Source: DATGUP01 sp035301265 (lineage in GTDB: Bacteria; Bacillota; Bacilli; Bacillales; Amphibacillaceae). Taken from it: a stretch of 64,000 bases of DNA. A program made the position numbers and the translations under genes. Numbering within the stretch: the first letter of the stretch is position 1; every line of letters starts with the position of its first letter. This document shows, piece after piece, positions 1 to 9,800 of this stretch. Under the pieces are notes generated by a model. It saw nothing but the letters and a program-made list of their open reading frames with translations. It did not search any database and was not told where the DNA came from. The stretch spans positions 310,001-374,000 of the forward strand of contig DATGUP010000003.1 in NCBI GenBank assembly GCA_035301265.1, written 5' to 3'.

Positions 1-1
1 G

Positions 2-967
2 TCTCCGAGGATGGCAGAAAAAGTAATCGGAGAAAAAGTAACGCTTGAGGAAATGGGTGGAGCACGAATGCATTGCACGGTTTCTGGCTGTGGTGATGTG
101 TTAGTACAGTCAGAGGAAGAAGCCATTGCATTTGCTAGACATTATTTAAGTTATTTTCCACCAAATTTTCGGCAACGTCCACAAAAGGTACAACCGAAAG
201 ATGTATTACCGTCTAAACCATCCGTTGTAGATCTAATTCCAGAAAACCAAAATGCTCCATTTAATATGTACGATTTTATCGATTGTCTGATCGATGCAGA
301 TAGTTTTTGTGAAATCAAAAAGACATTTGCACCAGAGATCATCACCGGCTTAGCTCGAATCGATGGAGGATCAGTAGGTATCATTGCCAATCAACCGAAG
401 ACAAAAGGTGGTGTTCTTTTTCCAGATTCGGCTGATAAAGCGGCAAAATTCATTCAATTATGCGATGCATTTAATATTCCTTTACTATTCCTGGCCGATA
501 TTCCAGGCTTTATGATCGGCACGAAAGTTGAAAGAGCCGGAATTATCCGCCATGGCGCCAAAATGCTTGCCGCGATGAGTGAGGCAACCGTGCCAAAAAT
601 ATCTGTCATTGTGAGAAAGGCTTACGGTGCGGGACTCTATGCTATGGCTGGCCCGGCATTTGAACCGGATGCTTGTCTCGCTCTTCCGACGGCGCAAATT
701 GCAGTGATGGGGCCGGAGGCAGCAGTGAATGCTGTTTATGCTAGAAAGATTGCTGAGCTACCCGAAGACGAACGTCCTGCTTTTATCAAACAAAAACAGG
801 ATGAATATAAGGACAATATTGATATTTATCGTTTGGCATCAGAGATGGTTATCGATGATATTGTTGAGCCCGATCAATTAAGAAACGAGTTGATCCGACG
901 CTTTCGGATTTATGAAAATAAAGATGTTTCATTTACTGAACGAAAGCACGGTGTTTACCCAGTCTAA
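2..967 (+). CDS. Acyl-CoA carboxylase carboxyltransferase (beta) subunit, 5' partial
   Basis: This is the C-terminal 321 residues of a biotin-dependent acyl-CoA carboxylase beta subunit (propionyl-/methylmalonyl-CoA carboxyltransferase family), which moves carboxyl from carboxybiotin to an acyl-CoA in the cytoplasm. The reading frame is open to the left edge and the first visible residues (EEMGGARMH, then VSG) are normally internal, so the start lies outside the window; complete members have about 510 residues. The crotonase-fold C-terminal half is clear: GGSVGIIANQP, then the oxyanion-hole region DIPGFMIGT and the RKAYGAGLYAM segment. A strong terminator follows at once. The exact acyl-CoA substrate cannot be told from sequence. 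Family is certain; the precise name is not. Confidence 0.93.
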   Translation, partial: SPRMAEKVIGEKVTLEEMGGARMHCTVSGCGDVLVQSEEEAIAFARHYLSYFPPNFRQRPQKVQPKDVLPSKPSVVDLIPENQNAPFNMYDFIDCLIDADSFCEIKKTFAPEIITGLARIDGGSVGIIANQPKTKGGVLFPDSADKAAKFIQLCDAFNIPLLFLADIPGFMIGTKVERAGIIRHGAKMLAAMSEATVPKISVIVRKAYGAGLYAMAGPAFEPDACLALPTAQIAVMGPEAAVNAVYARKIAELPEDERPAFIKQKQDEYKDNIDIYRLASEMVIDDIVEPDQLRNELIRRFRIYENKDVSFTERKHGVYPV

Positions 968-982
968 AACTAAAATCGACAG

Positions 983-1026
983 GAAATACCTTGGTATGGT
1001 AGGACATATCGAGGTATTTCTTTTTT
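983..1026 (+). terminator. Rho-independent terminator after the carboxyltransferase gene
   Basis: GAAATACCT at 983-991 pairs with AGGTATTTC at 1012-1020 and is followed by six T. It lies 16 bases after the stop codon and separates the gene from the CBS-domain gene downstream. Confidence 0.85.
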
Positions 1027-1167
1027 AATTGAGAATATGGACAGTATAATCATAATTTACAATAACATTATTATGTAAATCAAAATTTGATAGAGATTCA
1101 TGTGTTTTATGTATGCATTTCGTTTATACTGTAATAGAAAACACTTAAAGCAAGGAGAGGTACAGTC

Positions 1168-1626
1168 ATGAAAGTTAAACATTTTATGATTACCGATGTG
1201 ATTTGTGTCACCAAGGAGACAACGGTCAAACGATTACTAGAGACGCTCGTTACCCATAAAATCGGCGGCGTTCCTGTAGTCGATGATGAAAATACGCTCA
1301 TTGGCATGATTACGGATGGTGATGTGCTCAGGTATTTGCAACCAAAAGGAAGAGGGATTTATGATATGTATTCTCTTGTGATCTTCAGTGAGAAAGAAAA
1401 CTTGGATCAAAAATTGAACTATGCGTTGAATCATCATGTTGATCGCGTTATGCGAAAAAAAGATATAAAACGCGTTCGACCTGACGATGATCTGGAAGAA
1501 GCTTTGGCTATATTTTCCCGCCATCATTTTAAAAAGATCCCTGTAGTTAATGATGAGCGGAAAGTTGTAGGCGTGTTGAGTCGCGGCGATATGATCAGGT
1601 ACATCACAACACAATTGATCGAATAA
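1168..1626 (+). CDS. CBS-domain protein, 152 aa
   Basis: The protein consists almost only of two CBS domains (about residues 1-60 and 88-150), each with the usual GVPVVDD or KIPVVND strand, then G(M/V)(I/L)(T/S)xGD. Such stand-alone CBS pairs bind adenine nucleotides (AMP, ATP, SAM) and act as sensors; no catalytic domain is attached, so the partner is unknown. The start is supported by AAGGAGAGG at 1151-1159, eight bases before ATG. A TATACT box at 1125-1130 may be its -10 element, but no convincing -35 is visible. It stands alone between a terminator and a non-coding stretch. Family call firm, role unknown. Confidence 0.9.
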   Translation: MKVKHFMITDVICVTKETTVKRLLETLVTHKIGGVPVVDDENTLIGMITDGDVLRYLQPKGRGIYDMYSLVIFSEKENLDQKLNYALNHHVDRVMRKKDIKRVRPDDDLEEALAIFSRHHFKKIPVVNDERKVVGVLSRGDMIRYITTQLIE

Positions 1627-1641
1627 TTAAAGTCATCATAA

Positions 1642-1692
1642 ATAGCCAGCTTGTATTCCCAAGTACCGAAAGATAGGGTTTAAGCTGGCTAT
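1642..1692. repeat. Inverted repeat downstream of the CBS gene
   Basis: ATAGCCAGCTT at 1642-1652 and AAGCTGGCTAT at 1682-1692 are perfect 11-base complements with a 29-base loop. There is no T-run on either side, so it is a weak candidate terminator for the CBS gene; it could also be a recombination scar bordering the decayed fragment that follows. Confidence 0.6.
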
Positions 1693-1708
1693 AGGAAAAG
1701 GAAGGTAA

Positions 1709-1939
<231 letters not shown>

Positions 1940-2036
1940 CGGAAGTGAAAGTAGAAAAAGGAAATTTTATCTCATAATCCAAGAATACTTAAGATAGTGA
2001 GATAGAAGGAAAATTTACACGTGTTATTGTTAAATG

Positions 2037-3566
2037 TTAAGTGAGATCAATTTTGTTTAATGGTTCCTTTGCCGGACCTTCAACAACTTCACCTGTGTAT
2101 TTATATCTCGACCCGTGACATGGACAATCCCAAGTCCGGTCACCTGAATTCCATGTCACTTCACATCCCATATGTTTGCACGTAGTATCGACGGCATATA
2201 AATGATTATCAGAATCTTTGTAGACACCAACACGTTCTCCATTTATACGAATAATGGTTGCTTCATCTGATTGAAGGTTTTCTATGTTGTTGTCTGCATA
2301 TTCAAATTTTCCTTTGACTAAGTGCTTTACGACATCAGCATTTGATGTTGTAAACTGGCGTATGGCTGGATCAGCCTCGAATCGCGATGGTGTGAAAACT
2401 TCTGCGTATGGACTTGATCCATTAATTATAAGATCGCTGATGATTTTAGCGGCAATGGTACCGTTGGTCATCCCCCATTTACGGAATCCTGTTGCGACAA
2501 AAACCGATTGTTGTCCCTTTGTCACAGGCCCGATATAAGGAAGTTTATCCAACGTTGTTAAATCTTGGGCTGACCAACGATAAACATAATCTGATATGCC
2601 GAAATGTTTCTCGGCAAATTGTTGCAATGCTTTATAATGATTCAATGTTGATTCGCCTTGACCTGTTTTATGGTTTTCACCAACAATCAACCATAAATCA
2701 TCTCCATTGAATGACGTCCTCCGTATAGATCGGGACGGCGACTCTGCATTGATATACATTCCCCCAGGATAATCTTGTGGTGTCTTTACTGCGTTGATGT
2801 AGGACCTTTCGGGATACATACGCGTCATATAAAATCCTTGACCATCGTAAAACGGGTAATGCGACGCTTCGATGACATACCGACACGTAATACGGTATTC
2901 ATCCCGTGTAATGATCGTAGGGTGTTTGTTGTATTCGACATCAACGGCTGTTGTATTTTCATACAATCTCAAACCATTTCTCACCGCTTCTTCTACCATC
3001 GTTTTTAAATATTGCAACGGATGAAATTGTGCCTGATTTTTCATAACAAGGGCTGACTGAATCGGAATATCCAACGGCATATCATGAAGCCATTCGCTAG
3101 GAATACCTAATCTTTCATATGCTCGTTTCTCTTTTTCCATTTTCTTTAAATACTGCTCTGATTGTGTGAAAAGATAAGCATCTTCCACGCCATATTCGCA
3201 AGAAATATCGTGGGCTGTGATTGTGTTCTCAATAAACGTCTTTGCCTCGGTAGCTGCCTGAAAATATAACGATGCTGTTTCTTCACCGAAGTGATTGATC
3301 AGTTCATCGTAAATGAGCCCGTGCTGAGCGGTTATTTTTGCAGTTGTATGCCCGGTTGTGCCATTTAAAATGCTTCCGGCATCGATCAGTACTACATTTA
3401 ATCCTTGTTGTGTTAATAGATAAGCTGCGGTAATTCCCGTTATACCTCCACCAACAATACCGACATCTGTTTTTATGGAAGCATTTAATCTGGGGAAAGA
3501 CGGCAAATTGACGGAATCTCGCCAATACGATTTTGGGAATTGTGGCATATTTAATTTGGACGACAT
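2037..3566 (-). CDS. yhfW: FAD-dependent oxidoreductase with C-terminal Rieske domain (YhfW-like)
   Basis: The 509-residue protein begins with a DAO-type FAD domain; the dinucleotide motif VGIVGGGITGITAAYLL lies at about residues 34-50. The C-terminus is a Rieske domain: C463-K-H465 with C468, and C481-P-C483-H484 with GSRYKYTGEV following. Cys463/His465/Cys481/His484 should hold a [2Fe-2S] cluster and Cys468/Cys483 are placed to form the usual disulfide. It matches B. subtilis YhfW in length and domain order. No signal peptide is seen, so it is probably cytoplasmic. Substrate is unknown. It lies downstream of the nar genes in the same direction, 76 bases after the hemerythrin gene, with no clear terminator between. 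Confidence 0.9.
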   Translation of the reverse strand: MSSKLNMPQFPKSYWRDSVNLPSFPRLNASIKTDVGIVGGGITGITAAYLLTQQGLNVVLIDAGSILNGTTGHTTAKITAQHGLIYDELINHFGEETASLYFQAATEAKTFIENTITAHDISCEYGVEDAYLFTQSEQYLKKMEKEKRAYERLGIPSEWLHDMPLDIPIQSALVMKNQAQFHPLQYLKTMVEEAVRNGLRLYENTTAVDVEYNKHPTIITRDEYRITCRYVIEASHYPFYDGQGFYMTRMYPERSYINAVKTPQDYPGGMYINAESPSRSIRRTSFNGDDLWLIVGENHKTGQGESTLNHYKALQQFAEKHFGISDYVYRWSAQDLTTLDKLPYIGPVTKGQQSVFVATGFRKWGMTNGTIAAKIISDLIINGSSPYAEVFTPSRFEADPAIRQFTTSNADVVKHLVKGKFEYADNNIENLQSDEATIIRINGERVGVYKDSDNHLYAVDTTCKHMGCEVTWNSGDRTWDCPCHGSRYKYTGEVVEGPAKEPLNKIDLT

Positions 3567-3642
3567 AAAATATGGCTCCTTTAGCTACAATGTATAATTC
3601 ATTTTATTCTTTTATGTTAAAATTGAGAAATTTTCTTGTCAT

Positions 3643-4065
3643 TTAATCCTCGAGCAATTTGTTTTCCTCACTTCGGCTGTGTATCTCATTGACAATTAAC
3701 AACGCATGGCATTGATTGATTATATCTTTTGTGACAGTATCGCTTTGTTTTAATTCCGTATTAATCTGATTAACAATCACACGCAATAAATCATGATCTC
3801 GTGTTAACATATGAATGTCCTTTTCCATATGCGCATTTTCTCGAAGAATCTCTTGATAAAGCCCTTCCTCTTCAGCATCGGCATGAGCAATCACCCGTTT
3901 TTCCCAATGATCAATCAACATGTTGGCTGCTTTAAGGCATTCCTCTTGTCGATCATCGTGATAAAGTTTTTCCACAACCAACGTTAAGTCCCTTGCTTCT
4001 GCCCACGCACCATCATGAATAGAGCGATGTGACGTTACCTTTCTTAAAGCGGGTCCAGTCGCCAT
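3643..4065 (-). CDS. Hemerythrin HHE-domain protein
   Basis: The 140-residue protein is helical and His/Glu-rich, with HRSIHDGAWAEARDL near the N-terminus, HWEKRVIAHADAEEEGLY in the middle and HSRSEENKLLED at the end, which fits a hemerythrin-like di-iron four-helix bundle. Family members bind O2 or NO or help repair iron centres. It starts 17 bases after narI stops, on the same strand, so it is very probably the last gene of the narGHJI transcript. I infer a role in protecting or repairing the nitrate reductase metal centres or in handling NO/nitrite stress; this is not shown by the sequence alone. Confidence 0.82.
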   Translation of the reverse strand: MATGPALRKVTSHRSIHDGAWAEARDLTLVVEKLYHDDRQEECLKAANMLIDHWEKRVIAHADAEEEGLYQEILRENAHMEKDIHMLTRDHDLLRVIVNQINTELKQSDTVTKDIINQCHALLIVNEIHSRSEENKLLED

Positions 4066-4082
4066 ATGAATACCTCCTAAAT

Positions 4083-4814
4083 TTAGTTCATTTCCCTTCG
4101 CTTAGCAACTTTTGGCTTGTCGTAAGATTTGACATTTCGATAAACGACGTATCGTCTACCCAAATACTTTAGAGGCAAGCTAAACATATGAACAAGCCGT
4201 GTGAATGGCCAGACGGCGAATAAAACAAAAGCAAAAAACACGTGCAATTGAAATCCAATAGGGGCACCTGCCATATATTCCGGCACAGGTCTAAAGGTCA
4301 ATATGCCTCTTATCCACGGGCCTATCGTGACGCGATAATCAAAATTCCCGCCGGATGCTGTATACCCTGCTGTGTTAGTAAAGCCGACAAGTACTACGAT
4401 TCCGAGTAAGATTAAAGAAACATAGTCGCTGATAGAGCTGTTTTTGATCACTCGCTTAACCGATACGCGACGCAAAAAAAGAAAGAAACCGCCAATAACA
4501 ACTGCAAGTCCAGCTAATCCTCCCAAGCTAATTGCGGCTAGGTGGTATAAATCATCATGGATCCCAATCGTATCAAAAAATGCTTTAGGAATTAACAATC
4601 CGGCAACGTGTCCAAAAAACACAAAAATAATCCCCCAATGAAAAACGGTGCTACCAAATCGCAATCGTTTTTGCTCCAAAAACTGACTCGATTTTGCCGT
4701 CCATCCGAATTGATCTTTGTTATATCGATAAATATGTCCTAATATGAATATTGTTATCGATATATATGGAAAAATGAGCCAGAGAAAAAGATCGAGATTC
4801 GTCAAGGTCATCAT
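4083..4814 (-). CDS. narI: Respiratory nitrate reductase gamma subunit (cytochrome b)
   Basis: NarI is the membrane cytochrome b that takes electrons from menaquinol and passes them to NarH. The 243-residue protein shows five hydrophobic segments, beginning with LDLFLWLIFPYISITIFILGHIYRY. Histidines suited to bind two b hemes are seen in GHIYRY (first segment), FHWGIIFVFFGHVAG (second) and LHVFFAFVLFAVWPFTRLVHMF (last). It follows narJ by 17 bases. The C-terminus ends in a basic stretch (YDKPKVAKRREMN) expected on the cytoplasmic side. Confidence 0.96.
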   Translation of the reverse strand: MMTLTNLDLFLWLIFPYISITIFILGHIYRYNKDQFGWTAKSSQFLEQKRLRFGSTVFHWGIIFVFFGHVAGLLIPKAFFDTIGIHDDLYHLAAISLGGLAGLAVVIGGFFLFLRRVSVKRVIKNSSISDYVSLILLGIVVLVGFTNTAGYTASGGNFDYRVTIGPWIRGILTFRPVPEYMAGAPIGFQLHVFFAFVLFAVWPFTRLVHMFSLPLKYLGRRYVVYRNVKSYDKPKVAKRREMN

Positions 4815-4831
4815 TATCCAGCCCTTTCAAA

Positions 4832-5365
4832 TTAAGATACCTGTGCGTTTTTCAGTATTTGATCAGACACTTCAGTTGTCGACTTGAGCAGAAAATGATA
4901 AGGACTATCATTTTCTGCCAGATCGTTTTCTAATTTCTTGATAGAATTAAGATGCAATTTTAATACTCGATGGATATACTTTTCATCTGCCATGGCTAGA
5001 AATTCAAGAATCATGGGCAAATAATCGGGCAGTTCATCCGTCTCTGCCGATAATTCTGAGTCATAAAACATCTGGCGCAGTTTGACGAGCGCTTCACCGC
5101 GTTTGCGTGAATCTTTAAACACCGTGTACGTGAGATTTAACGTCACCAATCCGTGGAAATCGAACGTTTTAACATATTTTTCACACAACTGGTCAAAAGG
5201 TTCGGATTCCAAATAAGTGATAAACGATGTTAAATAAGTTTTCACAACAGGATTGTCGATATCTGCTATTTCATGCTTGATATCAGGCAAGGCAGTAAAC
5301 CATTCTTCTTCTGGATATTGTAAGAAAAACGAAACAAGTTTGAACACCTTTTGATGTGTCTTCAT
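4832..5365 (-). CDS. narJ: Nitrate reductase assembly chaperone
   Basis: NarJ is a cytoplasmic chaperone of the TorD/NarJ family that binds apo-NarG until the molybdenum cofactor is inserted. The ATG at 5365 (MKTHQKVFKLVSFFLQYPEEEW) is chosen although the frame is open further upstream into narH, because GGAG sits eight bases before it and the narH stop is one base away. The resulting 177 residues fit the family; an upstream start would overlap narH by over 100 bases. The FLQYPEEEWF segment near the N-terminus is typical. An in-frame ATG 27 bases upstream (MKADFGVNE) is a less likely alternative. Confidence 0.94.
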   Translation of the reverse strand: MKTHQKVFKLVSFFLQYPEEEWFTALPDIKHEIADIDNPVVKTYLTSFITYLESEPFDQLCEKYVKTFDFHGLVTLNLTYTVFKDSRKRGEALVKLRQMFYDSELSAETDELPDYLPMILEFLAMADEKYIHRVLKLHLNSIKKLENDLAENDSPYHFLLKSTTEVSDQILKNAQVS

Positions 5366-5366
5366 C

Positions 5367-6884
5367 TCATTCACTCCAAAATCCGCTTTCATAATATTCC
5401 AAAGGGTCAGCCTGTCCGCCGACGAAACAGCTTTTGCATCCTTCCATAAACTCAAATCCAGCATTTCCCTGGTGCGAAAACATATCGCCAGCGTCTTCAC
5501 GATGTGATTTTGGTATTACATAACGATCTTCATATTTGGCAATCGCTGACAGTTCATACATCTCTTCAGCTTGTTGTTCTGTCATGCCGGCTTCTTTTAA
5601 AATCGATGGATCAAATGGTTTATCGAGCTGCTTATAGCGCATGTATGTGCGCATGGCAACCAATTTTTGTAACACTTTTTTAATAACGGTTGTATCTCCA
5701 GCCGTAAATAAACTTGCCAGATAATCAATTGGAATGCGAAATTGACTGATGGTTGGGAAAATGACTTGTGGACTTAACTGGTTGGCTTGCTCACCCAACG
5801 CATTCATAAATGGGCTTAACGGCGGAATGTACCATACCATCGGCATTGTGCGATATTCTGGATGCAAAGGCAGAGCGATTCGCTGCTCTACCGCCATTTT
5901 ATAAATCGGTGAACGTTGAGCCGCTTCAATCCAATCTTCCGGGATACCTTGTTTCATGGCTTCTTTTTGAACCTCTGGATCAAACGGATCAAGGAAAGTG
6001 TCGAGCTGTGCTTCATACAAATCTTTTTCATCCTCTACCGACGCGGCTTCGAGCACTTTATCCGCATCGTATAAAACGATGCCGATATACCGCAAACGAC
6101 CGACACACGTTTCCGAGCAAATCGTTGGATTCCCATTTTCAATCCGCGGAAAACAAAACGTACATTTTTCCGCCTTATGCGTCTTCCAATTGAAATACAC
6201 TTTTTTATACGGGCAGCCGGTCATGCAGAAACGCCAGCTGCGGCATGTTTCCTGGTCCACAAGGACGATGCCGTCCTCTTCCCTTTTGTACATAGCGCCG
6301 GACGGACAAGAAGATACACACGACGGATTTTGACAATGTTCGCAAATCCGCGGCAAATACATCATAAATGTTTCTTCAAACTCAAATTTAACCTGTTCGT
6401 CCAAATGACGCATGTTCGGATCATTCTTACCCGTTTCATTGACACCGGCCAGATCATCTTCCCAATTCGGACCCCAAGTAATGTCCATGTATTCACCGGT
6501 CAACTGTGAAATAGGTCGAGCAACCGGTTGGTGATCTTTTTTGGGACTATGAACTAAGTTTTCATAATCATATGTCCATGGTTCGTAATATTCATCAATC
6601 TGCACTAAGTTTTGGTTATAGAAAATATTCAACAGTTTGCTCACCCGGCCACCAGCTCTTAATTCCAGCTTACCATCCTTCAGATGCCAACCCCCTTCTC
6701 GCTTATCATTATCCTCCCATTCTCTTGGATAACCGACACCGGGTTTGGTTTCCACGTTGTTCCAATACATATACTCGGCGCCGGGACGATTGGTCCATAC
6801 GTTGCTACACGTCACGCTGCATGTGTGACAACCGATACATTTATCTAAATTCATAACCATGCCAAACTGTGCTTTAATCTTCAA
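5367..6884 (-). CDS. narH: Respiratory nitrate reductase beta subunit (iron-sulfur)
   Basis: NarH carries the iron-sulfur clusters that link NarI to NarG. Four cysteine groups are visible: CIGCHTCSVTC near the N-terminus, CEHCQNPSCVSSCP, CRSWRFCMTGCP and CTFCFPR with CSETCVGR. The tryptophan in CRSW fits the [3Fe-4S] site known in NarH. The preferred start is TTG at 6884 (reading KIKAQFGMVMNLDKC), because GAGGTGG lies just upstream and the family normally begins MKIKAQ; an ATG at 6899 would add five residues but lacks a ribosome site. With TTG the gene overlaps the end of narG by 11 bases, which suggests translational coupling. Length 505. Confidence 0.95.
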   Translation of the reverse strand: MKIKAQFGMVMNLDKCIGCHTCSVTCSNVWTNRPGAEYMYWNNVETKPGVGYPREWEDNDKREGGWHLKDGKLELRAGGRVSKLLNIFYNQNLVQIDEYYEPWTYDYENLVHSPKKDHQPVARPISQLTGEYMDITWGPNWEDDLAGVNETGKNDPNMRHLDEQVKFEFEETFMMYLPRICEHCQNPSCVSSCPSGAMYKREEDGIVLVDQETCRSWRFCMTGCPYKKVYFNWKTHKAEKCTFCFPRIENGNPTICSETCVGRLRYIGIVLYDADKVLEAASVEDEKDLYEAQLDTFLDPFDPEVQKEAMKQGIPEDWIEAAQRSPIYKMAVEQRIALPLHPEYRTMPMVWYIPPLSPFMNALGEQANQLSPQVIFPTISQFRIPIDYLASLFTAGDTTVIKKVLQKLVAMRTYMRYKQLDKPFDPSILKEAGMTEQQAEEMYELSAIAKYEDRYVIPKSHREDAGDMFSHQGNAGFEFMEGCKSCFVGGQADPLEYYESGFWSE

Positions 6885-9800
6885 GCCAATCCACCTCATC
6901 TCTGTCCATTTTTCGTATTGTCACTTGTTCATCACGCTGGTTGCCAGTTGGTCCGTAGTAATTGAAACCATAACTGAGTTGTGCATATCCACCAATCATT
7001 TGTGTTGGCTTAACGTGGATGCGCGTTGGGCTATTGAACGTGCCTCCGCGTGTTTTGGTAATTTTTGATCCAGGTACATTGATCAACCGATCCTGGACGT
7101 GATACATGTAGACAATTCCGCTTGGTATACGATGACTGACGACTGCCCGTGCAACAACAACACCGTTACGGTTGTACATTTCTATCCAATCGTTATCTGC
7201 TATACCAACTGCATCGGCATCCTTATTATTCATCCACACATTTGGTCCTCCTCTAAACAAGGTTAGCATGGGCAGCGTATCGTAGTATGTGGAATGGTAA
7301 GACCATTTGTAATGCGGTGTTAAATACCTCAATGTAATTTCACTGTCGACAGCTTCTGGTTTCCGATCATTGCTATAAAATGTCAGTTTTTGTAGCGGTG
7401 GTTTAAATGTCGGCAATTCTTCTCCAAATTCTTGCATGATGTCATGATCAAGATAAAAATGCTGCCGTCCTGTCAATGTGCGAAATGGGATCAAGTGTTC
7501 AATGTTCGTTGTAAATGGTGAATATTTGCGCTCACCGGTTTCTGTCCCGCTGTAAACAGGTGTGGATAAAACCTTTCTCGGTTGCTCGGTAATATCGTTA
7601 AAAGAAATATGTTCCTCCGCCCGTTCTTTTACAAGTTCGGTTAATTCTTGCCCGGTGTTTTCTTCCTGTGCTCTCCATGCCTTCATCGCAACAGAGCCAT
7701 TCGTTGTACTGGAAAGGGTCAAAATACACTCGGCAACTTGACGATCTGAATCCAAACTCGGCAGCTTATTGTAATGTTTCAGATTTTTGTTCATTCCGAG
7801 CAACTTTTTTAATTTGTCATATTCTTCCTTAGCATGCCAACCAATTCCTTTGGCCCCAATTTGATCGCGAACATTTTCACCTAGCGTCATATATTTTTCA
7901 TAAACCTTGCGAAAATCGCGCTCCACGACCTGTACCCTTGGAAAATTAACACCAGGTATGGGATCATATTTTCCATATTTCCAATCCGGAACGGTTCCAT
8001 AGGCTTGACCGATTTCATCTTTCGTGTCGTGCATCAATGGCGTTGTGACTAAATCATGGACAGGTTCTGGGAAATAAGTTTCCGCCATCTCGGAAAACTT
8101 TTTAGCCAGTGCCTTGAATGCATCCCAATCTGATTTCGCCTGCCAAGGTGGTGTAATAGCTGGGTTGAATGGGTGCACAAACGGGTGCATATCTGTGCTT
8201 GATAAATCGTGTTTTTCATACCATGTTGCAGCAGGCAGCACAATATCGGAATACAAGCCGGTACCGCTCATCCGGAAATCATAGTTTATGAGCAAATCGA
8301 GCTTTCCTTCCGGTACTTCCTCGATCCACTTAATTTCGTTTGTACGTTTTTCTTCTTCTTGTTCGCTTAACGTTCCTTCATGCGTGCCAAGTAAATGTTT
8401 GAGGAAGTACTCATGCCCTTTTGCTGAACTGCCGATCAGATTGGCTCTCCAGACGAATAAAAGTTTAGGGAAATTGACCGGATTGCTCGGATCATCAATA
8501 GCAAAATTCATTTCCCCCGATTTAATTTGTTCCACAATCTTTTTTGCTGCTTCCTCGCTCGTTTTATTTTTGGCGATTTCGAGCGGGTTTTTGTCAAACT
8601 GCGGATATGAAGGAAGCCAACCGAGTCTTGCGGCAAGATAGTTATAATCGCCCAAATGTTGATATCGCTCTTGTTGAGTTAATGGCGATGTCAATTGATC
8701 TACTTTTTGATCTTCATAGCGCCATTGTTCAGTCGCGAAATAGAAAAATGATGTGCCGGCGTGCAGTCTTGGTGGTCCGCCCCAATCGCGTGCCATCGCA
8801 ACCGTTTGCCACCCTTCAAGCGGGCGAACTTTTTCTTGGCCAACATAATGAGCCCAACCACCGCCATTCACCCCTTCACAACCTGTTAAAAGAACAAGAT
8901 TTAAAATGGTTCGGTAAATCATATCAGAATGGTACCAATGGTTAATGCCTGAACCCATAATAATCATAGAACGCCCTTTTGAATCGATAGCATTCTGGGC
9001 AAATTCACGGGCGACTTGTGCGACATCACCGGCAGGAACACCGGACAGTTTCTCTTGCCAGGCAGGTGTGAATGGTTCATTTTCATCGTTGTATTCAATT
9101 TGTTTTTCGCCAGGCAATCCCCTGCTTACCCCACAATTAGCCATTAAAAGATCAAAGACAGTCGTCACATATCGTTCTACACCGTCGATTGTAATTTTTT
9201 TAACAGGCACGCGCCGTTTGAATGTCTGCTGGCTGCTCGCCATGAATTCCGGAAAGCTGACATCAACAACGCGGTCGGCAGTATCAATGAACGATAAAAC
9301 AGGGTCAATATCACCTAATTTGTTATCTGTATCGCGCAAATGCAGATTCCATGTTTGATTGTTTTCCCAGCGGTGGCCGATCGTCCCGTCCGGTACAGCA
9401 TATGTTTGTTTCTTTTTATCAAAAACGACAGTTTTCCATTCGGCATGGGATATGTCCATACCTAAATTTTCAGCGCGAAGAAATTTGCCTGCTCGGTAGT
9501 TGTCTTCATATGGATCCAACGTAATCAGAAATGGCAGATCGGTGTATTGTTTTACATAATCGAGAAAGTAAGGCGTTTGTCTGTCAGCATAGTACTCTTT
9601 CAATATGACATGTGTCATGGCCATGCCAACGGCTGCATCCATGCCGGCCTCAACCGGCAACCATGTATCAGCAAACTTGACGCTGATAGCGTAATCGGGT
9701 GATACCGCAACTACCTTGGTTCCTTTGTAGCGTGCTTCAACCATAAAATGCGAATCAGGTGTTCGCGTTTGCGGAACGTTGGATCCCCACATAAGCAAAT

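Noticed and set aside
151..390. Minus-strand frame inside the carboxyltransferase gene
   Set aside because: Antisense shadow of a well-conserved coding region without ribosome site.
5367..5500. Longer narJ start at 5500
   Set aside because: It would overlap narH by over 130 bases; the ATG at 5365 has a proper ribosome site and gives the family length.
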